A stretch of DNA of 8,703 nucleotides from an uncultured Clostridia bacterium (GCA_946060825.1 CAMGPO010000029.1:1-8703), one strand, 5' to 3'; positions 1 to 6,577 are shown, numbered from the stretch's first letter. Program-made: numbers and translations. The notes: a model not told the origin generated them from the sequence alone.

Positions 1-575
1 AGATCACCGTGCAGCCGAAGGCGGAGAGCCGGCCGGACATCGACCAGTTCGCCATCGAGGTGCCGGCGCTCTCGAAGGAGCAGTGCGCCGTCTACCTGCT
101 GCAGAGCATGGGCTGGGAGCGCGTGATCGTGTTCTGCAACACGAAGCATATGTGCCAGCGCCTGAGCGACGATCTGCGCCGCGCCGGCATCGATGCCGAC
201 TGCATCCACGGCGACATCCGGCAGGCCACCCGCGAAAAGACGATGAACACGTTCAAGCAGGGCAGGCTGCCCGTGCTGGTGGCCACCGACGTGGCCTCGC
301 GCGGCATCGACGTCGACGATGTCGACTGCGTGCTCAACTACGACGTACCCGAGGAGAACGAGTACTACATCCACCGCATCGGCCGCACGGGCCGGGCGCG
401 GAAGAAGGGCGTCGCCTTCTCCATCCTCGGCAGCTTCCCGGAAAAGGCGAAGCTGGACGAGATCGCCAAGTATTCCCATTTCGACATCAAGCCCATGACC
501 TTCGACGGGGACGGCAACCTGATTCCCGAGGAGGTCAAGCCGAAGCCGGCCCAGCCCCGCCGGCGGTTCCGCTGA
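1..575 (+). CDS. DEAD-box ATP-dependent RNA helicase, C-terminal part (5' end outside window)
   Basis: This is the second RecA-like domain of a DEAD-box RNA helicase, an enzyme that unwinds or remodels RNA using ATP (ribosome assembly, RNA decay or cold adaptation). The reading frame is open from base 3 and has no credible start, so the N-terminal domain carrying the Walker A and DEAD motifs lies to the left. Visible motifs are VIVFCNTK (motif IV region), ATDVASRGID (motif V, about 290-320) and HRIGRTGRA (motif VI with the arginine finger, about 373-400), the standard order for the family. After the core there is only a short tail of about 45 residues ending in a basic RRRFR, with no RNA-binding DbpA domain or long RGG tail. 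The stop TGA at 573-575 overlaps the possible start of the next gene, suggesting co-transcription. Family is certain; which paralogue (CshA-, DeaD- or RhlE-like) cannot be decided from this half. Confidence 0.93.
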   Translation, partial: ITVQPKAESRPDIDQFAIEVPALSKEQCAVYLLQSMGWERVIVFCNTKHMCQRLSDDLRRAGIDADCIHGDIRQATREKTMNTFKQGRLPVLVATDVASRGIDVDDVDCVLNYDVPEENEYYIHRIGRTGRARKKGVAFSILGSFPEKAKLDEIAKYSHFDIKPMTFDGDGNLIPEEVKPKPAQPRRRFR

Positions 576-1438
576 ACGCCGCGGAGTCAGGCCTCCTGCT
601 GCTCTGCTGCTCCCTGGGGGACGGTCTTGTGCCCCTGAGCGGCCGGGAATTCCGGGCGCTGGACGAGCGGATGCGGGAGGCCGGCGTCCCTGCCGACGGC
701 GATCGGGAGCTGACCTTTGACGACCTGACGGAGCTGGGCTGCTCCCGGGAGCTGGCCGCGCGGATTCTCCGCCTGCTGGGCCGGGAGGAGCTGCTGTGGC
801 AGCAGGTCTGGAAGTGGCGGCGCGCCGGTGTGGACGCCGTCACCTGGCGCAGCGGGGACTATCCCGTCCGCCTGCGGCAGCGGCTGGGCAGCGACGCCCC
901 GCCGGTGCTGTTTCTCCGGGGTGACCGGCGGCTTCTGACCGGGCGGGCCGTGGGCCTGGCCGGTTCCCGGGATCTGACGGATCTGGGGACGCGCTACGCC
1001 GCCGCCATCGGCCGCATGGCCGCCGCCAAGGGCTGTGTACTGGCCTCGGGCAACGCCCGGGGCGCCGACCAGACGGGCCAGGAGGCCTGCCTCGCCGCCG
1101 GCGGCTCCGTGGTGGCCTTCGTGCCGGGACGGCTGACGGCCCTTCCGCCCCGGCCCGGCGTCCTCTATGTCAGCGAGGGCGGCCCGAACCTCGGCTTCAC
1201 AGCGGAGCGGGCCCTGCGCCGCAACCGCCTTATCCACTGTCTCGGCCCCTGGACCTTCCTGGCCCAGGTACGCCATGGCCGCGGCGGCACCTGGAACGGC
1301 GCCTGCCACAATCTGGAGCATCATCTCTCCCACCTTTATGTGCCGGAGGACGGCTCCCCCGGCGCGGCGGCTCTGGCCGCCATGGGAGCGAAGTCCATTT
1401 CCCTGCGGCGGCTTCAGGAGGCCGCCGAACATCCCTGA
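572..1438 (+). CDS. DprA-like (Smf family) Rossmann-fold protein, short divergent form
   Basis: A protein of about 288 residues with the DprA/Smf Rossmann core. DprA binds single-stranded DNA and loads RecA during transformation; a role in this divergent form is unproven. With the start at 572, the signs are DYPVRLRQRLGSDAPPVLFLRGD (about 96-118, the segment before the core), GLAGSRDL (128-135, matching VGSR of DprA), SGNARGAD (159-166, matching SGLARGID) and RRNRLIH (216-222, matching RNRIIAG). The usual GSLITA segment is replaced by GGTWNGA (238-244), and the C-terminal winged-helix domain of long DprA proteins is missing. The start is uncertain. CTG at 572 overlaps the helicase stop as CTGA and keeps an N-terminus (GLLLLCCSLGD, then PLSGREFRAL) that I recall from similar clostridial proteins. 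The nearest standard start is GTG at 629, behind GGGGGAC, which would remove 19 residues. It follows the helicase directly and lies 57 bases before glmS. Confidence 0.8.
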   Translation: MNAAESGLLLLCCSLGDGLVPLSGREFRALDERMREAGVPADGDRELTFDDLTELGCSRELAARILRLLGREELLWQQVWKWRRAGVDAVTWRSGDYPVRLRQRLGSDAPPVLFLRGDRRLLTGRAVGLAGSRDLTDLGTRYAAAIGRMAAAKGCVLASGNARGADQTGQEACLAAGGSVVAFVPGRLTALPPRPGVLYVSEGGPNLGFTAERALRRNRLIHCLGPWTFLAQVRHGRGGTWNGACHNLEHHLSHLYVPEDGSPGAAALAAMGAKSISLRRLQEAAEHP

Positions 1439-1457
1439 AAGCCTGCCAAACCCGCCT

Positions 1458-1470
1458 CCCCCAACGGGGG
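1458..1470. repeat. Small GC hairpin between the dprA-like gene and glmS
   Basis: CCCCC (1458-1462) and GGGGG (1466-1470) are separated by AAC and can form a five-pair hairpin in the 57-base gap. No T-run follows, so it is not an intrinsic terminator. The context GCCTCCCCC...GGGGGAA resembles the CTCCC/GGGAG hairpins just after glmS, so it may be a remnant of the same small repeat. It ends 10 bases before the glmS Shine-Dalgarno and should leave that free. Confidence 0.4.
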
Positions 1471-1480
1471 AACCGATTGA

Positions 1481-1486
1481 AGGAGG
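1481..1486 (+). promoter_or_regulatory. Ribosome binding site of glmS
   Basis: AGGAGG, a perfect match to the anti-Shine-Dalgarno complement, sits nine bases before the ATG at 1496. It fixes the start of glmS and implies strong translation. No clear promoter is visible in the 57-base gap, so transcription may come from within or upstream of the dprA-like gene. Confidence 0.85.
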
Positions 1487-1495
1487 ATTCTAACT

Positions 1496-3346
1496 ATGTG
1501 TGGTATTGTTGGTTACGTTGGACAGGAACAGGCCGCGCCCATCCTGCTGGACGGTCTGAGCAAGCTCGAATACCGGGGCTATGACTCCGCCGGTATCGCC
1601 GTCTCCCTCCAGTCCCGGATCGAGGTGGTCAAGACCAAGGGTCGCCTGCAGGTGCTGGACGACATGACCGATTCCGGCCGGGCTGTGCCCGGTACCTGCG
1701 GCATCGGTCACACCCGCTGGGCCACCCACGGCGAGCCGTCCACGGTCAACGCCCATCCCCAGTACACCAAGGATAAGTCCATCGCCGTCGTCCACAACGG
1801 CATCATCGAGAACTACGCTGAGATCAAGGAATTCCTGGGGAAGAAGGGCTACGACTTCCAGTCCCAGACCGACACCGAGACCGTGGCCGTCCTGCTCGAG
1901 TACTACTATGAGGAAAACGGCCGCACGAACCCTCTCGAGGCCATCTCCAAGGTCATGAACCGGGTGCGGGGCGCCTACGCCCTGGGCATCCTCTTCGCCG
2001 ACGTGCCGGACACGGTCTACGCCGTCCGCAAGGAGAGTCCCCTGATCGTCGGCCGCAGCGCCACCGGCACCCTGATCGCCTCCGACGTCCCCGCCATCCT
2101 CAAGTACACCCGCGACGTCTACTACATCGACAATCTGGAGATCGCCCGCCTGACCGAGACGGACATCGCCTTCTTCAACATGGACCTCGAGGAGATCCAC
2201 AAGGAGAGCGTCCACATCGACTGGGACGCCGAGGCGGCGGAAAAGGGCGGCTATGAGCACTTCATGGTTAAGGAGATCCATGAGGAGCCCCGGGCCGTTC
2301 AGGACACCCTCGGCACCTGCGTCCGGGAGGCCGGCGGCCATTATCACCTCGATATGTCGGCCTTCGGCGTGCCCGAGGAGACCGTCCGGGAAGCCGACCG
2401 CCTCTGCATCGTGGCCTGCGGCTCCGCCTACCATGTGGGCATGGTGGCCAAGTACGTCATCGAGGATCTGGCCCGCATCCCCGTGGATGTGGATCTGGCC
2501 TCGGAGTTCCGCTACCGCCGTCCCATCCTCTCGCCCAAAACCCTGGTGATCATCATCAGCCAGTCCGGCGAGACCGCCGACAGCCTTGCTGCCCTGCGGG
2601 AGGCCCACAGCCACGGCAACAAGGTGCTGGGCATCGTCAACGTCGTCGGCTCCTCCATCGCCCGGGAGGCCGACTATGTGTTCTACACCATGGCCGGACC
2701 GGAAATTGCCGTCGCCACCACCAAGGCCTTCTCTACCCAGCTCACCGCCTCCTTCCTCTGGGCCATCCACTTCGGCCAGGTGCGGGGCGAGATCGACGAC
2801 GCCCGTGCCGACGAGCTGCTCCGCGCCCTCATGGCCCTGCCGGATCAGATCAGCCGCCTGCTGGAGGAAAAGGAGCGCATCCAGTGGTTCGCCAGCAAGT
2901 ACGCGGCGGCCCAGGACACCTTCTTCATCGGCCGCGGCATCGATTACGCCATCTCCATGGAGGGCAGCCTGAAGCTCAAGGAAATCAGCTATATCCACTC
3001 GGAGGCCTACGCCGCCGGTGAGCTGAAGCACGGCACCATCAGCCTGATCGAGCAGGGCACCCTCTGCGTCTGCATCCTGACCCAGCCCCAGCTCTACGAG
3101 AAGATGGTCAGCAACATGGTCGAGGTGCGGAGCCGGGGCGGCTACCTGATGGCCCTGACCAACGTGGGCAATTACAACGTCGAAAACACTGCCGACTTCA
3201 CGGTTTACATCCCCCGGACAGATCCTCACTTCTCGCCGGTTCTGGCCATCGTGCCGCTGCAGCTCTTTGCCTATTATGTGAGCTGCGCCAAGGGCCTGGA
3301 CGTGGATAAGCCGCGGAACCTGGCCAAATCCGTCACCGTCGAATAA
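1496..3346 (+). CDS. glmS: Glutamine--fructose-6-phosphate aminotransferase (isomerizing), glucosamine-6-phosphate synthase
   Basis: This cytoplasmic enzyme makes glucosamine-6-phosphate from fructose-6-phosphate and glutamine, the first committed step to UDP-GlcNAc for peptidoglycan and other wall polymers. At 616 residues it is full length. The N-terminal glutaminase (Ntn) domain has Cys2 as the nucleophile after Met removal (MCGIVGYVG), YRGYDSAGIA (27-36), HTRWATHG (72-79), HNGIIENY (100-107) and Asp126 in TDTE. Two SIS sugar-isomerase domains follow: CGSAYH (308-313) and SQSGET (355-360) in the first, EAYAAGELKHG (503-513) in the second. The C-terminus DKPRNLAKSVTVE is the classical GlmS ending, with Lys611 equivalent to the E. 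coli catalytic Lys603. The start is fixed by AGGAGG and by the requirement for Cys2. No glmS ribozyme can fit in the 57-base upstream gap. Downstream is a repeat region without an obvious T-tailed terminator. All key residues are present. Confidence 0.98.
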   Translation: MCGIVGYVGQEQAAPILLDGLSKLEYRGYDSAGIAVSLQSRIEVVKTKGRLQVLDDMTDSGRAVPGTCGIGHTRWATHGEPSTVNAHPQYTKDKSIAVVHNGIIENYAEIKEFLGKKGYDFQSQTDTETVAVLLEYYYEENGRTNPLEAISKVMNRVRGAYALGILFADVPDTVYAVRKESPLIVGRSATGTLIASDVPAILKYTRDVYYIDNLEIARLTETDIAFFNMDLEEIHKESVHIDWDAEAAEKGGYEHFMVKEIHEEPRAVQDTLGTCVREAGGHYHLDMSAFGVPEETVREADRLCIVACGSAYHVGMVAKYVIEDLARIPVDVDLASEFRYRRPILSPKTLVIIISQSGETADSLAALREAHSHGNKVLGIVNVVGSSIAREADYVFYTMAGPEIAVATTKAFSTQLTASFLWAIHFGQVRGEIDDARADELLRALMALPDQISRLLEEKERIQWFASKYAAAQDTFFIGRGIDYAISMEGSLKLKEISYIHSEAYAAGELKHGTISLIEQGTLCVCILTQPQLYEKMVSNMVEVRSRGGYLMALTNVGNYNVENTADFTVYIPRTDPHFSPVLAIVPLQLFAYYVSCAKGLDVDKPRNLAKSVTVE

Positions 3347-3440
3347 AGCCTCCCTTGTGAAAGGGAGCCCTCCGGCAGCGCAGAAGCCTGAAAAGACTCC
3401 CCTGGATGGGAGGTGGCGGCCTCTGGCCGTCGGAGGGGGG
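3347..3440. repeat. Interspersed GC-rich repeat patch with CTCCC/GGGAG hairpins after glmS
   Basis: Immediately after the glmS stop, CTCCCTT (3350-3356) pairs with AAGGGAG (3361-3367) around GTGA. A second hairpin, CTCCC (3397-3401) with GGGAG (3408-3412), follows and runs into GGTGGCGGCC and GTCGGAGGG. This arrangement (CTCCC, GGGAGGTGGC, then a TCGGAGGG end) matches the general layout of a short interspersed repeat I associate with GC-rich gut Clostridia, here apparently two joined or decayed copies. Neither hairpin is followed by a T-run, so a terminator role for glmS is doubtful, although the first could protect the mRNA 3' end. No coding sequence is supported. Confidence 0.55.
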
Positions 3441-3486
3441 CAGCCCGTCCAAATCGCACACGATCCCATGTCATTCCACTCGGCCT

Positions 3487-3540
3487 AAGAGCCGCCGCAA
3501 GCGGCGGTTGGCCTCGTAAGCGCCCGCCTGCGGGCGGGTG
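3487..3540. repeat. Two adjacent GC hairpins (REP-like)
   Basis: AGCCGCCG (3490-3497) pairs with CGGCGGTT (3502-3509) around CAAG with one G-T pair. CGCCCGCC (3521-3528) pairs with GGCGGGTG (3533-3540) around TGCG, again with one G-T pair. They stand about 11 bases apart inside the outer arms of the composite repeat and read directly into the first TGAGCGAAGCG unit. No T-run follows either, so terminator function is unlikely. Confidence 0.6.
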
Positions 3541-3608
3541 TGAGCGAAGCGAAGAATCTTTCTGCACCTGGCCCCAATGTCATTCTGAGTGAAGCGAAGA
3601 ATCTTTCT
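3541..3608 (+). repeat. 23-base near-direct repeat (TGAGYGAAGCGAAGAATCTT family)
   Basis: The unit at 3541-3563 recurs at 3586-3608 with a single difference (C or T at the fifth base), 45 bases apart. Both begin TGAG, continue GAAGCGAAGAATC and end TTTCT. The second copy directly follows the inner left end TGTCATTC, while the first follows the second GC hairpin instead. This suggests that two elements of one family were joined and that the first copy has lost its own left end or had it replaced. Similar TTCTGAGNGAAGCGAAGAATCT sequences are known as widespread intergenic repeats in several phyla. Confidence 0.75.
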
Positions 3609-3754
3609 ACAACCGGCTTCGAAAAGATTCTCCGTTGCTCTTCCTCGGGGCTGCTGTATCTGCCACCGGCAGCGCAGCCCCTCGTCACTCCTCAGAATGA
3701 CAGAGAGATATTGTCCCTGGAATGACAGAATCACACAGAGAAGAAGAGGAACCC

Positions 3755-4402
3755 ATGGAATTTACTGGCTTTTCCCCGGAGATGATCGATTTCCTCTGGG
3801 GAATCCGCATGAACAACAACCGGGACTGGTTTCAGTCCCACAAAGAGGCGTATCTGAACTGCCTCTACCGCCCGATGCTGGCCTTTGCCGAGGCCATTCG
3901 GGAGCCCTTCCGGGATGTCCCGGGTATGGCCTGCAAGGTCTCCCGCATTTACCGGGATATGCGGATGCCCCATGCGAACGGTCCCTACAAGGAGAGTCTC
4001 TGGATCTCCCTCCGGCCCGACGCCTACTACTGGGGCGAGCACCCCTGCCTCTATTTTGACGTCCACCCGGAAGGGGCGGAGTACGGCTTCGTCATCTGGC
4101 ACCCCCAGACGGCGGTGCTGACCCGGTTCCGGGCGGAGCTGCTGGAAAACCCCGACCGCTTCCTCTCCATTGCGGAGGCGGCGGAGCGGGCCACGGGCCT
4201 CAGCCTCGAGGGGCAGGAGTACAAGCGGAAGAAACCCTTCACCGATTCGCGGACCGAGCGATTCATGAACCGGAAGAACCTGATGTACTGCCGCGAGGTC
4301 CCGCCGGGTCCGGAGCTGTTCGATCCCGCCCTGGCGGACACCGTCCGCCGCACCCTTCAAGACCTGCTGCCCCTCTATGAATACTTCCTCAGCCTCGAAT
4401 AA
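3755..4402 (+). CDS. DUF2461 family protein
   Basis: A 215-residue soluble protein of the DUF2461 family (TIGR02453), whose biochemical role is not known. Family features are the N-terminal helix with NNNRDWF (20-26), then RIYRDMRM (64-71) and GPYKES (76-81), and a beta-rich middle YFDVHPEGAEYGFVIW (100-115). A later KRKKPFTD (157-164) and an acidic, helical C-terminus complete the usual length. No signal peptide or membrane segment is seen. I chose ATG 3755, preceded by AAGAGGA at 3744-3750. An in-frame ATG at 3722 would add 11 residues, but it lies inside the repeat end (GAATGACA, 3720-3727) and has no ribosome binding site. The promoter must therefore lie within the repeat patch or upstream of it. 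The gene ends three bases before a strong terminator and converges with the LTA-synthase-like gene. Confidence 0.9.
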   Translation: MEFTGFSPEMIDFLWGIRMNNNRDWFQSHKEAYLNCLYRPMLAFAEAIREPFRDVPGMACKVSRIYRDMRMPHANGPYKESLWISLRPDAYYWGEHPCLYFDVHPEGAEYGFVIWHPQTAVLTRFRAELLENPDRFLSIAEAAERATGLSLEGQEYKRKKPFTDSRTERFMNRKNLMYCREVPPGPELFDPALADTVRRTLQDLLPLYEYFLSLE

Positions 4403-4404
4403 GC

Positions 4405-4437
4405 AAAAAGGACGCGCCCTGCGGCGTGTCCTTTTTT
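4405..4437. terminator. Bidirectional intrinsic terminator between convergent genes
   Basis: AAAAAGGACGCGCC (4405-4418) pairs with GGCGTGTCCTTTTT (4423-4436) around CTGC, fourteen pairs with one G-T. T-runs flank the stem on both strands (T4432-4437 on +, A4405-4409 read as T on -). It can stop transcription of the DUF2461 gene ending at 4402 and of the opposing gene ending at 4476. Confidence 0.92.
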
Positions 4438-4475
4438 CTGTAGGGCGCGGCGGCCCGTCGCGTCAAAATCCCGGC

Positions 4476-6446
4476 TCAATCATCGAACTCGCTGAGCAGG
4501 GTCCGGTGACTGTCGATCACCCGGATGCTCAGCTCCGCCGGGTCGAGCTCCGACAGCTTCCCTTCTACCCGCAGGCAGCCGCCGTTCCAGTATTCCGTCT
4601 CCAGGGTGTGGCCTCCGGCGGCCACATGGCAGTAGGGCGTGAAATTCCGCCCCAGCACGAAGAAGCAGCCGTCGCCCGCGACGAGGCGATCAATGGTGAT
4701 CTCCGCCGTGCCGAGCTGCAGCTCCGTTGCCTCCGGCGCGCCGCCGTCCCGGTAGAGGTACCGGCGGCCGTAGAGCAGGTCGTACTCGATGGCCTGGAGG
4801 TCGGACTGGTAGGAGGGCGTGTGCTCACAGGCCTGATGGAACCGCAGTACCGTCCCGCCGGAGAGGCCCAGCCGGTTCAGAGTCTCCGCCGCAAGCTGGA
4901 AGGCGCTCAGGTTTTCGTCTTTTTTCTCAAGGCCCAGGTTGTCCCAGATCACGTACTCGGTCTGGTACATACTGCCGTTCTCGAGCTGGGACGCCGTCAG
5001 ATTCAGGGACGGCAGATGGTCGCCGTAGAACACGGCCACCGCCGGCTCACCCCGGGCCTCCAGGGCCGCGATCAGGTCGCCGATGAAGGCGTCCGTCTCC
5101 CGGAGCTGGTTGACGTAGTAGGTCAGGGCGTTCTCGTCGAGATTCTCCGGACAGGCCGTCACGGAGATGGCCGGGTTTTCCACCGGATCGTCGGGGTAGC
5201 TGCCGTGGCACTGCACCGTGACCGTAAAGACAAAGTCGCCCGGGCCCTCGGTCTGATCCATGGCCTGTAAAATCTGGGAGGTCAGCACCGCGTCCTTGGC
5301 CCAGCCGTTGGGGGTCAGGGCCGTCTTGGGCATATACTCGATGGAGGTGAAATCCCGGAAGCCCAGGTTGGCGTAGACCGTGTCCCGGGCGTAGAAGGCG
5401 GCCCGGTTGTTGTGGACGGCATGGGCGGTGTAGCCCATGGCCGTCAGATCGGAGGCCATGGACTCCACGGCCATCTTTTGGGCGCGGGCCTTGTAGGGGT
5501 ACTCGCCGGGGCCGAAAAAGCGGCAGCTCATGCCCGTCAGCACCTCAAACTCCGTGTTGGCCGTCCCGGCCCCCACCACCGGTACCGTCAGGTAGCCGGA
5601 GCTGTAGTCCGCCTCCAGCGCCCGCAGGTTGGGCATGGCGTCCGCCGACAGGCCGAGGCCCGCGACGTTCTCCGGATCCACCAGGGACTCGAGCTGGATG
5701 AAGAGGATGTTGACGTCCGCGTCACCTTTTTCCGCGGCCGGGATCCGCCCGGCGATGTCGGCCATCCGGCGGCTGCTGTAGTTGGCCGGACGGCGGATGC
5801 CACGGTTCAGGGCAGTCTGCAGGAAGCAGTAGGGGAAGCCGTAGTCGTCGTAGGCGTAGGCCAGGTTGGGGAAATTCCGGGAGAGCTGGTTGGTGCCGTC
5901 GGCGCATCCCCAGCAGAGGGCCAGACAGAGGGCCGCCGAAACCGAGGCGGCGAGCCCCTGCCGCAGGCGGACGCGGCGCGGCAGGGCGTTGCGCGGCCCC
6001 CGCAGGAACAGCAGGACGAGGCCCGCCAGCAGGGCCAGCAGGGCGGCGGCGATGAGCACCATGGCCCAGAGGGGCAGGTAGTTGGGCAGGGTGTCGAGGC
6101 CGGTGCGGAGCTGGGAAAGGTCGGGGGCGGTCAGGGGTGTGCTGCGCTTGAGGCGGATGAAGCCGTTGACGAGGCCGAAGCCCAGCCAGAGAGCGGAGAC
6201 GAGGGAGAGAAAAAAGACCCGGCGGCGCAGATAGAGCGCCGGGAGCAGCGTCATCAGAATGATCAGCAGATCCACCGCCGCCGCCCAGGGGTGGCTGGCG
6301 AGGAAGTGGAGGAAGGGGACGAAGCCGGCGGCGAGGAGCCGGTGGTTGAGCAGCTCCAGCAGCAGAAACAGCCCCGCCGCCAGGCCAAGCAGGCGCAGGC
6401 AGAGGGCAGGGAAGGGCCGCAGCTTCGCGGGATGCAGGAAACGCAT
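4476..6446 (-). CDS. LTA synthase family protein (membrane-anchored sulfatase-fold phosphoglycerol transferase)
   Basis: A 656-residue membrane protein of the LtaS family, which polymerises glycerol-phosphate from phosphatidylglycerol onto lipid anchors at the outer face of the membrane. Five hydrophobic helices are visible at about 15-34, 52-73, 75-96, 124-148 and 165-181, then an extracellular sulfatase-fold domain. Likely metal and catalytic residues align with S. aureus LtaS: Glu253 in IQLES, the nucleophile Thr295 in GAGTANTEF, Arg354 in FYARD, His414 in QCHGSY, and Asp476-His477 in YGDHLPS. After the catalytic domain, about 90 extra residues (563-656) containing FFVLGRNFTPY look like an Ig/TIG-type beta domain. 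ATG 6446 is preferred: AAAGAGG (6460-6454) precedes it by seven bases, and the alternative ATG at 6494 falls in the predicted -10 box and lacks a ribosome binding site. True LTA synthesis versus a related primase or other glycerophosphate transfer cannot be decided. Confidence 0.9.
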   Translation of the reverse strand: MRFLHPAKLRPFPALCLRLLGLAAGLFLLLELLNHRLLAAGFVPFLHFLASHPWAAAVDLLIILMTLLPALYLRRRVFFLSLVSALWLGFGLVNGFIRLKRSTPLTAPDLSQLRTGLDTLPNYLPLWAMVLIAAALLALLAGLVLLFLRGPRNALPRRVRLRQGLAASVSAALCLALCWGCADGTNQLSRNFPNLAYAYDDYGFPYCFLQTALNRGIRRPANYSSRRMADIAGRIPAAEKGDADVNILFIQLESLVDPENVAGLGLSADAMPNLRALEADYSSGYLTVPVVGAGTANTEFEVLTGMSCRFFGPGEYPYKARAQKMAVESMASDLTAMGYTAHAVHNNRAAFYARDTVYANLGFRDFTSIEYMPKTALTPNGWAKDAVLTSQILQAMDQTEGPGDFVFTVTVQCHGSYPDDPVENPAISVTACPENLDENALTYYVNQLRETDAFIGDLIAALEARGEPAVAVFYGDHLPSLNLTASQLENGSMYQTEYVIWDNLGLEKKDENLSAFQLAAETLNRLGLSGGTVLRFHQACEHTPSYQSDLQAIEYDLLYGRRYLYRDGGAPEATELQLGTAEITIDRLVAGDGCFFVLGRNFTPYCHVAAGGHTLETEYWNGGCLRVEGKLSELDPAELSIRVIDSHRTLLSEFDD

Positions 6447-6492
6447 AGGAATGCCTCTTTCCGGCCGCAGGGCGGCCTGGGGAATCGGCTCC

Positions 6493-6498
6493 ATTATA
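6493..6498 (-). promoter_or_regulatory. Candidate -10 box of the LTA-synthase-like gene
   Basis: On the minus strand 6498-6493 reads TATAAT, a perfect sigma-A -10 element, predicting a start near 6486 and a leader of about 40 bases before ATG 6446. No convincing -35 is seen at the normal distance (TGGCTT at 6521-6516 is poor). ATTATAAT (6493-6500) is its own reverse complement, so the box also reads on the plus strand, but no plus-strand gene follows. The preceding pyk gene ends in a terminator, which supports a separate promoter here. Confidence 0.55.
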
Positions 6499-6577
6499 AT
6501 GCCGCCGGCCGGGGAAAGCCATACACATCCTGTCGGAAAGCGGAGAATTTTCCGGGAAAAATTTGTGAAAACCGGAG

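Larger units (their letters stand above)
3469..3727. repeat. Composite element with two nested pairs of inverted TGTCATTC ends
   Basis: Four copies of the octamer TGTCATTC mark this stretch: 3469-3476 and 3578-3585 in forward orientation, 3695-3702 and 3720-3727 as GAATGACA. The outer pair extends to TGTCATTCCA / TGGAATGACA (3469-3478, 3718-3727). The inner pair extends to TGTCATTCTGAG / CTCAGAATGACA (3578-3589, 3691-3702, 12 perfect pairs). Inside the inner element are AGAATCTTT / AAAGATTCT (3598-3606, 3623-3631) and a long hairpin GGGGCTGC (3647-3654) / GCAGCCCC (3674-3681) enclosing CTGCC / GGCAG. The design is that of a non-autonomous MITE-like or REP-like palindromic repeat. No transposase is present. 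Short reading frames across it in both directions are not supported as genes. Confidence 0.7.

Noticed and set aside
83..571. Extension of the dprA-like frame upstream to base 83
   Set aside because: It overlaps the helicase domain completely, and the translated segment is arginine-, histidine- and proline-rich out-of-frame sequence.
3350..3367. CTCCCTT/AAGGGAG hairpin as a glmS terminator
   Set aside because: No T-run follows (CCCTCC instead), so it does not fit an intrinsic terminator. A Rho-dependent or RNA-end-protection role cannot be excluded.
1490..3469. 659-codon open frame on the minus strand opposite glmS
   Set aside because: A GC-rich shadow of glmS: composition follows the antisense of glmS codons, with no recognisable motifs, while glmS is unambiguous.
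3471..3734. Short open frames on both strands across the repeat patch (for example 3471-3734 and 3485-3688 minus, 3540-3725 plus)
   Set aside because: They lie within repeats, lack ribosome binding sites, and their predicted proteins are translations of the repeat units. Such frames are a common false annotation.
4438..4475. GC-rich TGTAGGGCGCGGCGG stretch between the bidirectional terminator and the LTA-synthase-like stop
   Set aside because: It recalls another common clostridial intergenic repeat, but only 38 bases are present and no second copy is in the window, so it is not called.
6495..6500. TATAAT on the plus strand as a promoter
   Set aside because: It is the self-complementary side of the minus-strand -10 box. 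No plus-strand gene follows, and no -35 is evident.
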